Below the pieces are notes generated by a model that made no database searches, was not told the origin of the DNA, and saw nothing but the letters and a program-made list of their open reading frames with translations. A stretch of 64,000 nucleotides of DNA from Acanthopleura granulata (taxonomy: Eukaryota; Mollusca; Polyplacophora; Chitonida; Chitonidae): contig JABBOT010000038.1 in the NCBI GenBank assembly GCA_016165875.1, forward strand, positions 186,001 to 250,000, read 5' to 3'. How positions within the stretch are numbered: the first letter of the stretch is position 1; every line of letters begins with the position of its first letter. The translations under genes and the position numbers were made by a program. Shown in pieces: positions 34,191-48,100 of this stretch.

Positions 34191-36505
34191 CACCTCCCTC
34201 TTTTCTTTACAGGTGCCTTTTACTGGCGGCACTCTTGCTATCAGTCTTGTAAGAAGACTATGTACAGCTGGCGTGCCTTTCCGTGAAATATCACCCCGGT
34301 TGTTTTATGTGTTTAGGCCTACTGGTCGCTCCATCCTGTCGTCTTTTGACTCCAGGAAGCTGTCTCTCAAAAGGATCGCAACTTTACGCCGGCCCAAGCA
34401 CCATTACAACCCATACTGACGGCATACGCCGCTTTCGTACTTGCGACCGGCCTAACATGACGACTGCTTTGAGACGCAGTCCTCAGGTGTTACATTTGCT
34501 GTCAGCTACTTTAGCCAGTCCCACAATGCACCGCGCTGGTTTGTGGCTGCCGTACTGATGGCGTTGAACGAACATCGAGCATCGAGTCACATTTGAAATA
34601 ACACGATTTTGGCTGCGTTTGACGAAAGGTAAAGTAGGCAGTGTGGACATTGCACGACTACGTTTCAAACAGAATGCAGTACATTGAGAATAGCAGCAGG
34701 CTGTTGGGTGACGGCTGCAGATTTGGTGTGTGTTTATGTGTGTGTGCTTGTCCAGCTTAGGAAGCTGACTGCTGCGAGCTGCGATGTTTGGAGCCAGGGC
34801 TTAAAAACCGGGTCACTGTTTACAAATGAATCCTTACGAGTGACCACTTCCGCTTATCTTGATATACCGATTACCTTGCATTATTTCTTTCAACTGAAGA
34901 TTGACCACCGTGTTTGCAGCGAAGTTTGCTATGTGGCCTACAGGTAAACATATGATGTCAATGTCCGATGTATTGCCCTTTCGAAGTAGCCTACCTGTAT
35001 ATGTGAAGTAAGGCTCACCAGTCTGTGGGCGCTACACGTAAGAGTGCTGTGTTGACCCTATAAACCAGATACGGTCAGCCAGGTGTTTTCTCTATCCCCT
35101 CCTCTCTCTCTGTAAAATCTGCCGCGTTGGTAAAAACTGGCAAATTTCACACAGCAAGGTGTTAATCATGTTAATGGGAGAAAATCACCTCACCTGGACA
35201 GCTTTGTCGCCATCTATGCTAATTGTAAAGGTTATATTTTTAAGGATTTATTTATTTATTTCATTACAATAATCGTATTCAGCATTGCAGAAGTCTGTGG
35301 AGATCACGCTGATATTCGACGTGACAGATTGGGGGCTCTTGCGAACTATGGTACCATGTTTTTATGTAGGTTAACAGTGCTGTTGTTGTTGGGCGCGAGA
35401 GCCCTCGACCCTTTCTCGTTCAAAACAAGCGTGATCTCGAGAGACTTCTGCAATGTCGATTCGCCTTATTTTACACTGTACTCAAGGCTATGTTTACAGC
35501 CAGCATTATATTGGGATGAAACTGGGCTTGCCTAAGGAGACCCCCCCCCCCCCAGAATTGTGAAGGGCTGGGGTGAGGTAATTAGTGGGTGAAGAGGTGG
35601 CAAACCCATGACTCTGCAGGCTACTGGCATTATCCACTAGGCCTAGCAGAATACTGGGACCACATAGCCCACATGCTTGAAACCTTCGTGAGGCAACAAG
35701 AGCACTGCTACACATAAATGTGCAGTGCCATGCTTGTCAGACTCAGTACCCAGATGTCTTATTTTTCCCCAGCAGACCTATGTTCATGTATTCTCTCAGC
35801 TGTGGGAGTGTGGGAAATGTATTTCATGGGGCAGCCGAATACTCTAACCAAGACTTATAAAAGTGATGGTGGTTAACACGCCTACGTGATTACAATCTCC
35901 TTAGTTGCCTGACCATGTTTTTGCTTCAGTAGAAATCACAGTTCTGACAATGACAAGTATTTCTTGCTGCGAATCATACAATGTATGTTGACAAAGTGGG
36001 ATATTTTGCATGAAGCATGGGGCTGCGACCAAGATGGAGTCTCCAGCAAGGCCCTTGACTTGCTTACTTGTAAACGATTGTTAGGAAAAGGTCAGTAATG
36101 TGGTTCAGACATCAGTTGGACTGTGGACAAATGGTGATGGCGCTTGTCATTCAGCTGCTATGAAACGAGAGACAAAGGTTCGAACGCATCCTTGGACATT
36201 CGTAGTTATTTCTGTGCTTTCACTGTTGACGGGTACACCTCTCTCTCATTACAACACTGTTGTTAGGGGACAAATCTGCAGATCATGCTATGAGTGAAAC
36301 ATGTTAAATGAGCTCTTGTAATCAACGGTTGTAATATATTTGGATGCAGAATGTTAATTATAAGCTGAATCAGCATAATGTGATGGCTATCATTGTGTCG
36401 TAATGAAGGGTGTTATTAAGTGACGTAGAGGTGTACTTGGTGACAGCAAGGGGTCATTATTACCTGTGTCGCTTTTGAGCAGTCTAACATTCGTTGATGA
36501 TGTAC
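34191..36505. other. Unassigned stretch
   Basis: No supported exon. A very degenerate reverse SINE may lie at 35460-35640 (acactgtactcaaggctatg, cagccagcattatattggga, aaacccatgactctgcaggc). Confidence 0.4.
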
Positions 36506-36642
36506 GTGGGAAGGTCTGCCAGGAACCTGCAGTTGTTCATGGGTTTCCTCTGGGCTCTGCCTGGTTTCCTCCCAACATAATGCTGGCTGCAGTTGTATAA
36601 GTGAAATATTCTTGAGAATGGCCTGAAACACCAATCAAGGAA
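36506..36642 (+). mobile_element. SINE, 5'-truncated
   Basis: tgggaaggtctgccaggaac ... cctggtttcctcccaacata ... tgaaacaccaatcaagg. Confidence 0.88.
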
Positions 36643-36693
36643 ACAAGTGAAGAAGTTCATTGAAGATCACTTGATTTCATGCAAGTGTGTGTG

Positions 36694-36840
36694 CCACATG
36701 TGGGAAAGATCATCAGAGGTCTTATTATCAAAGGTCAGTGGTTTATCCTTGGTGCACAGTATGTCATATTTCTTGTTCATATCACTGACCGCCATTGTGT
36801 TAAGAGAAAAATTCTTGAGTTTAAGAAACAAACAAATGAA
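36694..36840 (+). mobile_element. Variant SINE fragment
   Basis: Shares the tail of the main SINE (aaaattcttgagtttaagaa) but has a different body: ccacatgtgggaaagatcat ... aaaggtcagtggtttatcc ... actgaccgccattgtg. Similar pieces are at 38770-38903 and 41083-41160. Confidence 0.6.
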
Positions 36841-38269
36841 CATGCATCGGGAAAGCTATATTTTGACATTTCTACTTGACACCAATAATTTATTTAGTCA
36901 AGATTTCCTTCATTTATATAAAAGTGTTATTTCAGTTTTGTCATATTATATTTTGAAATTTCACACCCAAGTGCCATGAAGCCCAAAAAGACAGATTTTG
37001 TTTTAGAACACAGCGATAGGTCATAATACTTGAACACCTGACGTCATACAAGATGTACGTTATCGCGCCTCAGACGTATCCTTGAAAAGTACGTAGCTGA
37101 AAACATTACACAAGACTTCATTAATCTCATTAAACTTCACAAAATCTGGAACAATTGTTTTCACATCGTTTTTTGATGGTAACCCTTGGTTACATGAAAG
37201 AAAGCTGATGGCAGAGTTTTGGTGAAGACATGTACGTACACATTGTCTGATGTTGATTTTGAAAGTGCTGTTTGGATCTATAGCACTGTGCTTCTCCCCC
37301 AATCCGCTGCACCTCTCACTATGTCCGCTAAATGCACTAGTCTGCTTATTGAAGACTGACCGCCTAACAGAAGGATTTGTTTTCCAAGAAAGATATTTAG
37401 GTCCCAATTTAAAAAAAAAATAAAATGAACATGATATTAATTTGTATTGTGTTAATATGTTGCAGTTTTGTGACCTGTCAAGAAAGTTTTGAAGAAGATC
37501 CCCAGAGAGAACTTGTTTTCAGTAGAAGTTTGACACACGCGAGTTTGTGTGTTGATTGTGTATCCTGTTGTAACCCAGTAAGTGTAAATGAACAGCGTTA
37601 GGTGGCATGTTATTCACAGACAGCAGAACTAATTCACAAATGCATATGTTGTACAGTATTGAACGATGTGCACACAGACATTTGTATGGTATACATATTT
37701 TTTAAGGAGTAAGGTAACCCATGTTTAACAACTGACTTATATGTACATGTATGTGGTAAATGACCTGAAATTTTAGCCAAAAAGAAAAATAATGAATACA
37801 TTTTTAGAAGCAAATGTGAAAATGTTATTAAGTATTACTTTTTGTAAAATTTTCCTGTGCCAATTTTCTGAGATAAACACGTACAGCACTCGGAACAGCT
37901 GTAACATGTGCAATCAGTGAAGTTGTAGGTGACACCTCAGGCCGTTTAATGCAGGTACATGTACATACTGAGAAATAAGAGGGAGGGACCTTTTGTGCTG
38001 CTGTGTTTGAATATATGGAGGTACATGACAGCTTGTTGCTCAGTGTGACGTAACAAGTTCTCCTTAGGCACACAGGAGCTGCTCCGCTCAAGTTGTCATC
38101 AATGAGCACTTTGTTTTTCCGGCCACGAACACTGCTCGCTCATTCAGGCCTGTGCACCAATCCGTTGAATTTGTCCATTCTACATGTATTTAACGTACAT
38201 CTGCAATAATATTGCCATGGATGTTCCTGTGATTGATTCATATTTAATATTGTGTACTGCTGGGTTTGT
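36841..38269. other. Unassigned stretch
   Basis: No supported gene; short minus-strand frames at 37060-37407 and 37828-38109 have no recognised domain. Confidence 0.4.
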
Positions 38270-38512
38270 TAGTGTGCCAACACTGCGTAATGTGCCAGGA
38301 GCCTCTCACCAATGCTATTGCTGTGAATTCATGTCCAGCTCATGGTGTCTTCCAGTTTGGCTGCACATGAGAAGGTCTGCCAGCAAGCTGAGGATGGTCG
38401 TGGGTTTTCCCCGAGGCTCTGCCTGGTTTCCTCCCAGCATAATGCTGGTCACCATCGTATAAGTGAAATATTCTTGAGTGCGGAGTAAAACACCAATCAA
38501 ATAAATAAATAC
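38270..38512 (+). mobile_element. SINE, nearly full length, head degraded
   Basis: gtgccaggagcctctcacca, ttcatgtccagctcatgg, core cctggtttcctcccagcata, tail aacaccaatcaaataaataa. Confidence 0.9.
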
Positions 38513-38769
38513 TGTATACTAATTGTGTGAGCCTGGTAGTACCTGATTCATGGGTGCTCTGACTGACAGAACTGTCTGACAAGGGTCTCCGAAAAGATGA
38601 CCAATGCTATGGCTCCCTCTCATTTATATCTACACGACCCAGGCGATGGTTGACAAGTCAGTCCTTAGGTAAACTGTGGGTGGGTGGTGATAGTAAGCGG
38701 TGGACAGTGTCTCTGCAGGTCTGTCTCTGCAGTCTACCGCTCGGTGAGGATCATTTGTACTTAACCTTT

Positions 38770-38903
38770 ATGTACACCACAGGTGGAAAATCATCAGCAA
38801 CTTGCCAAAAGTTGGTGGTTTTACAGAGGGTATGCCACTTTCCTCCATCGGTAAAACTGACCGCCATCTTACATGTACAGTGTTAAACAACAATTGAATA
38901 AGT
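38770..38903 (+). mobile_element. Variant SINE
   Basis: aaatcatcagcaacttgcca ... actttcctccatcggtaaaa + ctgaccgccatctta ... gtgttaaacaacaattgaataa. Confidence 0.65.
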
Positions 38904-38907
38904 AGTT

Positions 38908-39008
38908 GCTTTATTTTGTCTTGAGCAGGCTTTGGTTGTCATTGAGATGTAGTCGCAACAGGGTTTGAGTTACGTCCCTGTTTGTTGCGTCCACCTGTCG
39001 GCTGGTCT
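38908..39008 (+). promoter_or_regulatory. FBXW5: Possible 3' splice site and 5' UTR exon of FBXW5
   Basis: gctttattttgtcttgagcag ends at 38928, a good acceptor 80 bases upstream of the ATG. If used, the 5' UTR is split and the promoter lies further left. An in-frame TGA at 38943-38945 shows the coding frame does not extend past this point. Confidence 0.45.
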
Positions 39009-39374
39009 ATGGAGAAGTCACGTCGCCGGAAGCCAAACTGGCAGACGGCCACAGATGACCTGCTGATCCGCGTCTTCAGCTTCCTGCCAGCGCGTTCACT
39101 CCTCAATGTTGCCCAGTGCTGTAAGAACTGGTTCCGGGTCGCCAACGATGAGTTCCTCTGGAAGGATCTGTTCTATCGTGCCTGGCAGATCGACCCGGTC
39201 ATCCCGCGTGCTCACGGCAAGTCCTCGTGGCAAGGCGAGTTTAAGCGTCTGGCCTACCATACGCCAGCGCTGGAAAGTGAGGTCATCAAGCAGCACAATG
39301 ACCAGGTTCTCCATGTCAGCTTTGCGCATAATGGTTCCATGTTTGCCACAAGCTCCAAAGACGGACACATCAAG
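39009..39374 (+). CDS. FBXW5: FBXW5 exon 1 (F-box)
   Basis: Encodes residues 1-122: TDDLLIRVFSFLPARSLLNV and NDEFLWKDLFYRAW form the F-box that would contact SKP1. DQVLHVSFAHNGSMFATSSK then begins the first WD repeat. Ends at HIK|gtaagc, phase 0. Confidence 0.95.
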
Positions 39375-42300
39375 GTAAGCGCCCAAGGCCAGCGTTTAAA
39401 CCTTCCCATAATTCCTCTAATTTTTCTTATATCTATTCTGACCTGTCTTTGGCTATCAAGAATTTACACGTCGTATTTATGAACCAATAATTGGTGGATA
39501 AAATTGAGTTTTAAACTGAATTTTCTGGTTGAAAACTGAATATTTTCATTGGAAGACAGAAGTGTTTTAAGTTCTGAAACAGAATCTTCAAAGAGTGTGG
39601 CATATAATTTTGACCGTTTGCCTTTGAGGAAACTGTCTGAAAATAAAATATTTATTTCCGAAAGAGTCCTGTGAAGCACAGCTGTGACAATTCGTGTTGA
39701 GCTGTATTGAAAACGAGAAGTTTTACATCTGCCTCCTTTTGAGTCTTTCGTCCTCATGGCGTACCATTAATCCATTAGATTAAATTAAATTAGTTGTCTG
39801 TTGGAATATTATCAACAACATCTGTGATAATTACTGCTTCTCTTTCTGCTGAGGACAGTTTAAATATGATAAATTTGCCACTTGCGGTAGAAAGTCATAT
39901 CTGCTGTCTTACATGACTGCTGCCACTTTTATTCTCCCTGATCCAGTTTGTGTCCTTCTGACATGGCAGTGATTTGCCAAGGGTGTAGCAGACTCTGAAG
40001 TTAGGTAAATATACTTGCTAGAGCATTTGAATTGGGAGCAAAGAAAGATAATGTCCATCAAGTGGATGACCCTGTCATACCTAGGTGGGAAATATATTCA
40101 AGGGAGGAAACCCACACTGGAGTAAATACTATTACAGTCCATACAGTCCTTAAAAAGGTATTGAATTCCAGTGTATTCTTTCACTGGAAGTAACTTGTAA
40201 TTATAATGTAAATATTTTCTACGACATGGTTAACATTTTTCTTCATGTTACCAAGTTTATACTATTGACTTGCTCTTCATTCTTCCCAGCCTATAATTGT
40301 AATTTGCAAGCTTCCCAGCCTATAATTGTAATTTGCAAGCTTCCCAGCCTGTAATTGTAATTTTCAAACTTCCCAGCCAGTAATTATAATTTGCAAGCTG
40401 TTAGTTTGTGTCGGGGAAAAAGTCATATTTGTGAAGTTAATGTTTCAAAATCTATAGATGCACATATTACATCATAAAATTTATCTCCGTTTAAAAAAAT
40501 TTTTTTTACTCATATCAGATTCAAAATTGGCCAGTAAAATTAGCTTCCCCAAAGCATCAATTTCTGAATTTCAGTTTGTAAAATTTCAACTTCTGTTAAT
40601 CCCTTAAAATATACATGTAATTTCAACTGGAACACACATGTTTTTTTTCTCACATGGTTGACCAACATTGACCAACGTATTCAAATCTTCATGTTCAAAA
40701 AAAAAAAAAAGGATGTGACATTAAACTATATTTAATCATTCATCCTCCCCCAACCCACCCCTACCCCACCCCACCCCACCAGAAAGGTTAAAAAAAAAAG
40801 AAAAGAAAACAGGAAGAGACAAGTATTCGTTTGTTTTCAGTAGTGCAGACATACGTCCCAAAAGTGAAAAGAATTGTGGTATATATAGTACCCAGTGATT
40901 TGGGTTTCTTCCTCTAATTTTTATCAAGGTTTATCAATTTTTTCAGTGTGGAACAAAAAACAAGAAATTTAACTCATGTATTGGCTGTAATTTCGCAGAT
41001 ATGCTTGGGTTATGTGTAACATACACACTTGTGCCTTTTATTTTTGAATTCATGACTCTACTTGTATTTATTGCTATGTGTATATCACACTTGGGAAAGC
41101 TCATCAATAACTTGCAAAATGTCTGTGGTTTTCCCCAAACACTACAGCTTCCTACAATCTTCATACTTTATACATGTTGGTGAGAATTCCGTAAGTGTGT
41201 ATTAAACTACAAATTCATGAAGTACCAGTAAATAAATAAACTGTTGACAGAGGGAGGAGTTTCTGCTTCCGGCACTACAGTTCCTCCTACCAGTTACATG
41301 TATTAGGTTAAATTACATTCCTTTAAATCCATGTAGCACAAGCATAAGCTGTACGAGTGAAGAGATGGTGTGTTTTGTTAACAGGTGTGGAACACGTCAT
41401 ATCCTGTGTCGCTCAGATTCCAGGAAGACATGAAGAATTTCACCTGGAAGTACACGCAGTTCTCACAGTTCAATGAGAGCGACACGCTTCTGCTTGTGTC
41501 GGGGGTCTATTTTGAGTCGCTGAGCATGTCGGGGGAGATAGCTGTGTTCAGCTTGACAGGTGAGTACCCTGAGACTAGCCTCCTACAGAGACACACTGGT
41601 CATGTATAAAAGGCCATGCATAAAACAATTCTTTGTTGGGCGTAACCCTACCCTATAAGAAAGATACATGTAGACCTTGGGAAGGGAATTTGTAGAATTC
41701 CTTGCTCTTGCTGATTGTGGGGTCTTCTTGGCAGTATGCAGTTGGCAATGCTCTTGTGGACAATTACGCAACCAAACACATCAAGACTTAAACATGGTGC
41801 CAGACATTTTTGAAAAATGTTGTGAAAGTGGTATACTTCAAGATACCTGTGTTCACTAACAACTAACATGGAAACATGTTCATATCACTTTGCCCAAAGG
41901 CGGTGTTGTCAGAAATCTCAGGCACCTATTTGCAGGCTTGCACATCATTGAAGAATTCTTGAGTGTGACATTTAAACAACAGTCACATAGATAAAATAAA
42001 ATTAAGAATTGCAGTAGTGCTTTTTTTACTGTCATGTGTGACTGTGACGTACAAGTCAAGGTTTGTTCCAGATTCCTTTGTGCTTCAGTGTCGTGCCATT
42101 AACCGTATGATGTGTTTAAGATTCCTTTGAGCTTCAGTGTTCCGTGATAAACAAGCCGTATGATGTGTTTCAGATCTATTTGAGCTCCAGTGTCGTGTGA
42201 TAAACAAGCCGTATGATGTGTTTCAGATTCTTTTGAGCTTCAGTGTCGTGTGATTAACAAGCCGTATGATGTGTTCGGGACGTGGTACAACGAGAGTTAC

Positions 42301-45093
42301 CTTCTCTCCGGCAGTCTCCACTGGCTGGGACATCTGGTGTCCTGCTCGGCCCTCTGGCTTAATAAGGTTGGTGTCAGACCTTCGTTTGTGGCATTCTTGA
42401 CCGGAATCTAAATGTATTCTACTAGATTTTCTTTGTAAAAATTCACCAGGATCTGACTGAAATCATGTTCATGTATGAGTTATGTCCCCTTGAAGATTAT
42501 GTCACGAGATCTTCTCATTGGCTTAACTAGAGGTTCTGTTCACTGAAATGTCGTACGTGTCAGGGATTCCTGTATGTCATACATATGTGAACTGATATTT
42601 GGTGCTTAAAATTGAGTTCAAGCTCAATTTCGTGGTTATAAACTGAATATTTTCAGTTAAAAAAAACTCATTTTCGGTAAGAGTATAACTATTGTCCATA
42701 TGGGTGTTGAAAATTGAATCAACAGCAGGGTATGCTGCTTTCTCTCTCTGCTTTTGAGAAAACCAGTTTATTTCAAATGGTAGAGTGTTGATCGTAGTGC
42801 ATCACACTGCTGTGGTATCAAAAACAGGAAGTTTTATATTTGGGACAAACGGCACTGACTTAATGCCCTTGCCTTGAGTAAATGAGATAGAGAGGAAAAC
42901 AAAGTATTCACTAGGGCATTCCAGCAACTTCTAGTATGATTTGAGGGTAAAATAAATAATATGATCAACGAGTGAATTGCTGAACAAGGGAGGTAACTCA
43001 CATTTGGTTTTACTCAAAATCAGTACAGGACGTTTTTAAATACATGTTGAAATAATCATGGAAGGGTTTTATAGTTAATTTTTTGTCAGAAAACCACCTA
43101 TAAATCTGTGTATGTATCAGTGCTCCAGATAAGTATTTTTTGTGGCAGTACAAATTTTAACCAAGGAGTACTGGCTTTTATCATCAGTACTGGCTAATTG
43201 GGAAAAAACTAGTTATCATAAATAAACCAGGCACCTTTAGAGTAAGCATATCAATTAATTGGTCTACAAATGGAACAAGCTTTTACTTATTTCTTAATGG
43301 TCAGAAAGTTTATATAATTCAGTATTGTGTTCAAATTGTTGCTCATGCCTGGGCTGATTCAAAAACACTATATCTGACTAAAGCCAAAATTTAAAACCTT
43401 GTCTAAAAAGTTAGTTTTTGGTACTGAGAATAGAAAATTTGGCACATTTGTTTTAAAGTAACACTGATGAGGCGGTTAAAATTTCAATTTCTAGGACCTA
43501 AAAGTAAGCTCTAAAATTCCATTTCAAATTTCAACTTAGGTAAGAAATGGCTTTATGGAATCTATTAAGGCTCATACAGGTTTTTTAAATTGTCCATTTA
43601 ATTGAGCCAACATTGGCAATAACATTGAATTGCTTTCCTCCTCATAAGTTTTTCACTTGGCCTTCTGAGTGAGACAAACGAATGAATGAATGAATGATTT
43701 TTATGGCTTAAAGACAAGTCTGTATTTCAGCCATATGGTGGCAAGAGAATGTTTAAAGCAGGAAGCGGTGAAACGATAAATGGGCATTTTCAAAAACAAA
43801 TAAAAAGTAGTCCAGGTAATGTTGAAAACCAGTTATCTGACTGGAATTACGAGTAATCGCTGTGATGTCCATCGTGGGTAGCAAGCCATAGATGACTCTC
43901 CTGCCACTGCGATTGTGTCGCGCCCGTAAGCACATTTTGTGTCTTTTTGATGAACATTTGTCCTGAACATTCCGATTTCAATGGGTCATTTCAGGATTTG
44001 ATGGGTCACAATTCGGCAAGTACTATTATGATTACTTTTCCTTGTTGTATAAGAAATAGTGAAATACAGTAGAACTGACATGTCTGTTGAGTTTTATTGG
44101 AGGTGCTTTCAAACACTTTTAAAATAGTGTAGGAAAATAAACTGAACACTGAATGTCCCTCACAAAAAACAACCCAGTAAAAGATCTTTCAACAGTTTCA
44201 GTACTGCAGCTTTGCTAGCGATAAGGTACCCTATCATTCCCCCCTTCTCTTTGTTTGTTTGATTGTGTATTTGTTTTTTGCTAAGGACTATAGCAGGAAT
44301 TCGTAGAATTCAAAGTTGCTTAAACTGAAATTGAAAAAAACTGAGTTTATGAGGGATGCTCAGTTAAGTTAAAAAAGTATTACCGACCATGTTGTGTTGT
44401 GTCATTATCTATAGATTTGTGTCATTATCTATAGATTTGTGTCATTATCTATAGATTTCTATGAAAATTCACTTCATGGTTTCACTCTTTAAGTAGTTTT
44501 AAGAAGAACAAAAATATGACTTTTTCGGGGCAAAAAGAAAAACAAAAATGGAAACTGGTAGCATGGGCTGGCAAAATTATATTTACAGGTTGGGATAGGA
44601 GAAAAAGAACTTAAGAGTAGAACCTGAATCAAAAAAATGTCAACAGCATCATACATACGTTACATTTATAGGTGTTTTTTAGTGAAAGACTTAATTGAAA
44701 AGCCTGTCTAAGGTTATTTCTCTAAGTGTGGCATGAATTTATGTGGAATGTGAGTTACCTCCCTTGTTCAACAACTCGCTTGTTGAACTTGCTTTTATCT
44801 CCAATTCCTAACGAGTAGCAATGGTGCCCTAGCGAATACTTAGTTTACTTCTTTGTCTGCTTTACCCAAGGCAGGAACATTTCTTCCTACTGGATGCCGT
44901 TTGTGTTCTCAAAACCAGGTGTTCTTGTTTTCAATACAATGTAAAGCGTGACAGCTATGATTGAGGGGCTGCCTTTTGCAATAAATTTGTTTTCTCAGAA
45001 TCAAAGAGAGAATATAGTGTGCCATGCACTTTGAATGCTCTGTTTATGTTACTGAAGTTGAGTATGGTTGTATTTCTGTTTCTGAAGTTGAGT

Positions 45094-45135
<42 letters not shown>

Positions 45136-48100
45136 AGAATGAATTGTTCGTCCAGTCAATTTCCTTCTCAGCGGCATGGCGACTCTGACCAGTGATAAAT
45201 GTTTGAGTGCATATTGTATCCAATCAGATCTTGCGTTTTACAGAGGGCAGTTTAAACAGTTTGAACCAATCGGTTCAAGTTAGTGACATCTTACTGTACC
45301 AGCCTTAGACATTTAACGCCGTGAGAAGGGGACGCATTAAAGTCATCGTTATGTCGGAAAGTGAACAGAGATTTTATGCATCTGGTGAATTTATCAGGGA
45401 TTTAAAATAAACATTACGTGCTCAAAGAGGTGAGGGTCAAATGGTTGACACCCAGCAGCATGGATGGGTCATTTAAGAATTTGATAGGATTATGACCGAT
45501 GACCGATGCTTATCTGATCCCCTGCCCTTATGGATACTTTCAGAAACTAATATTTGTCTTAGTTTTTATTGACATATTCAGAACGCCCGTTTTCTAACTT
45601 GAATTCGAATTGGGCATTGTCAGAGGTGTAAATTACGCCTACAGGCGACTTATCTGGAGCACTGATGTATATATGACATTGTTAACATTTTGGGATTCAA
45701 AGTCTACTTTTAAGTTTTTATTCTAGCCCGACCAGAAAAAGTCATACCTTTGTTTTTTTCAGAATCAGTTAATGAGTGAAATTGTGCAGTGAATATTTGT
45801 GGAAATCTATAGATAATTATGCAGTAAAACATCAAATTTGCATTTGTCTGTAGAAATACAATTATCTGAATTCAGATTCCACATGGGTAGGTAAAAATCT
45901 TTTCAACTCAATTTAGCCCCTCCCCAAACTCAGTTTGTAAAATTTTGACTTCTGTGAAACTTCTGACTTCTGGTAAATGTCCTAAAATGTACAACTGTAG
46001 AGGCAGTTAAATGTCCTAGAAATGTCATTGTGCAGCTTAATCACAGGGAAATGTTAGGTCGAAAGCTTATCCATATTTTAGTGTATGACTGATGTGGTCT
46101 GTATCAGAGGGGTGTGGTCTGTATCAGAGGGGTGTGGTCTGTGTCAGAGGGGAGTGATCTGTATTAGAGATGTGTGGTCTGTACCAGAGGGAAGTGGTCT
46201 GTATCAGAGGGGTGTGATATGTATCAGTGGGGTGTGGTCTGTATCAGAGGGATGTGATCTCTGTCAGAGGGATGTGGTCTGTATCAGGGGTGTGGTCTGT
46301 ATCAGAGGGTGTGGTCTGTGCCAGAGGGGTGTGGTCTGTATCAGAGGGGTGTGATCTGTATCAGAGGAGTGTTGTCTGTGCCATATGGGTTTAGTCTGTA
46401 TCAGATAGGTTTTGGTCTGTATCAGAGGGGCGTGGTCTGTATTTTAATGAACTCCAGAAGCGTGAGGCACTTGTTAACAGAGAGCTCTACATGTACATGT
46501 CATAATTGTGCTGGATTGCATTCACCACCCAGTTTGGGTAGACATTACTTCGGGTTCAGTGCGAAGCTTGTCAAAAGGTCACACTAAATAATCAGTAATA
46601 TGAAAGTACAACATTGTTTGGTCCGTCGGCAACTTGCAGATAGTCGTGGGCTTCCTGCGGTCTCTGCCTGGTTTCCTCCCACCATAATTCTGATCGCCGT
46701 AGTATAAGTGAAATATTCTTGAGTACAGCCTAAAATACAAATCAAATAAGTAAACAAATAAATACAATATTATTTATCAGGGTTCATGTGAATATCCAAA
46801 GATTCTCATGTGATGTATGTGTACCTGTAGCCATTTCAAGCGTTCATTCTGAGCTGACTTCAGTCGTAATTCTGTAGTTTAATGTGGTTCATCATTTTTA
46901 AAGCCCCAAGGTACAGTAAAGCCTGGAAATAACTTACCCCTGAATGCGCCGAAACAAAAACATAAACTCAGCAACTTTTTTACTCTCGATTCGCTTGCGC
47001 TGAAAAGAAAACAAATAATTTACCGAGAGTGTTGAACACGTGTCATTTAATTCTACAAACGCGACACCAAAATTTATCAGCGCGACTGAAAATAAAATAG
47101 TCCCGACTAGATCGAGAACGATCGCGACTGCGACTAAAGAAAAAACTTGATTGTGACGCGAGTTCACAGTGCTCGCGATTTTCTTTCTTTGTTACACATG
47201 CGTGTTACACATGTGTGCGACTGTGACGTGTGTAGATGATACTATGGCTGCAAGTCCGTTAATAGAGCACACTGATCCAACAAGTAAGAATGATCTCCAA
47301 GAAAGTAGGGTGGGAATGACAGTTCAGGCTCTTGACCTTGTAAGGGGAGTTAGGTATCCAAGAGCGGTTTTGAATGAATCTGATACGAAAACAAAGGTCA
47401 GATTTTATGGGTTTTCAAGGAAAACATCTGATGCTGAAATCTGGAAAGGTAGGTGTACAGCATAAACATAACAGTAGATTATAGCTTTGCTTTTTCATTT
47501 TATCACTTGTCAGTGTAGTTATGAGTTCACTCCAAATTGAGCGAAGACCTGCATCCTAAGAATCTTTGTGTTACTGTTCATACTTTTTCTGTGGGTCTGA
47601 TGCTTGTTCTTGCTTTAATAGTAATGAAATCAGGAAACATGTAAAGGATGTGAACATGTAAGTGGCGAATTCCCACTGTGCATTACTTAGGCTTGGATTT
47701 ACTGCAGTCCACTAAGTCAAATGTTTCACTACTATTCTTCGGCTGTGCAGGCTGGCAGTGTAGGATTTCTGATGCCATAAGCATTTCGCCACCAAATTTT
47801 GACAAAACTTCTCACCTCTCTACAGTAATTTCTGGATATGTTTCATCGTTTGTATGATCTTGATATTTATTTGGTCAGTTGAGCAGTCAGTGTGAGATTT
47901 ATGAAGCAAAGTGGCAAAGTTTAGCTTGTTGATCCAGCATTCTTACACATCCATAAATTTATGGTAAAGTTTAAGTGTTTTTTTTCTTCAGAAGGAAAAA
48001 AAAATGTTTGGGCACCACAGGGATAAGTTTAACTCTCAAATTTCTCAAATTGTAGTTCCAACACTTGCTGCTTCATAACGGCTTTATTGTTTCAATATAA

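Noticed and set aside
38982..39008. Upstream extension of FBXW5 to a TTG codon
   Set aside because: Non-AUG start without support. ATG at 39009 is the first in-frame ATG after the stop at 38943.
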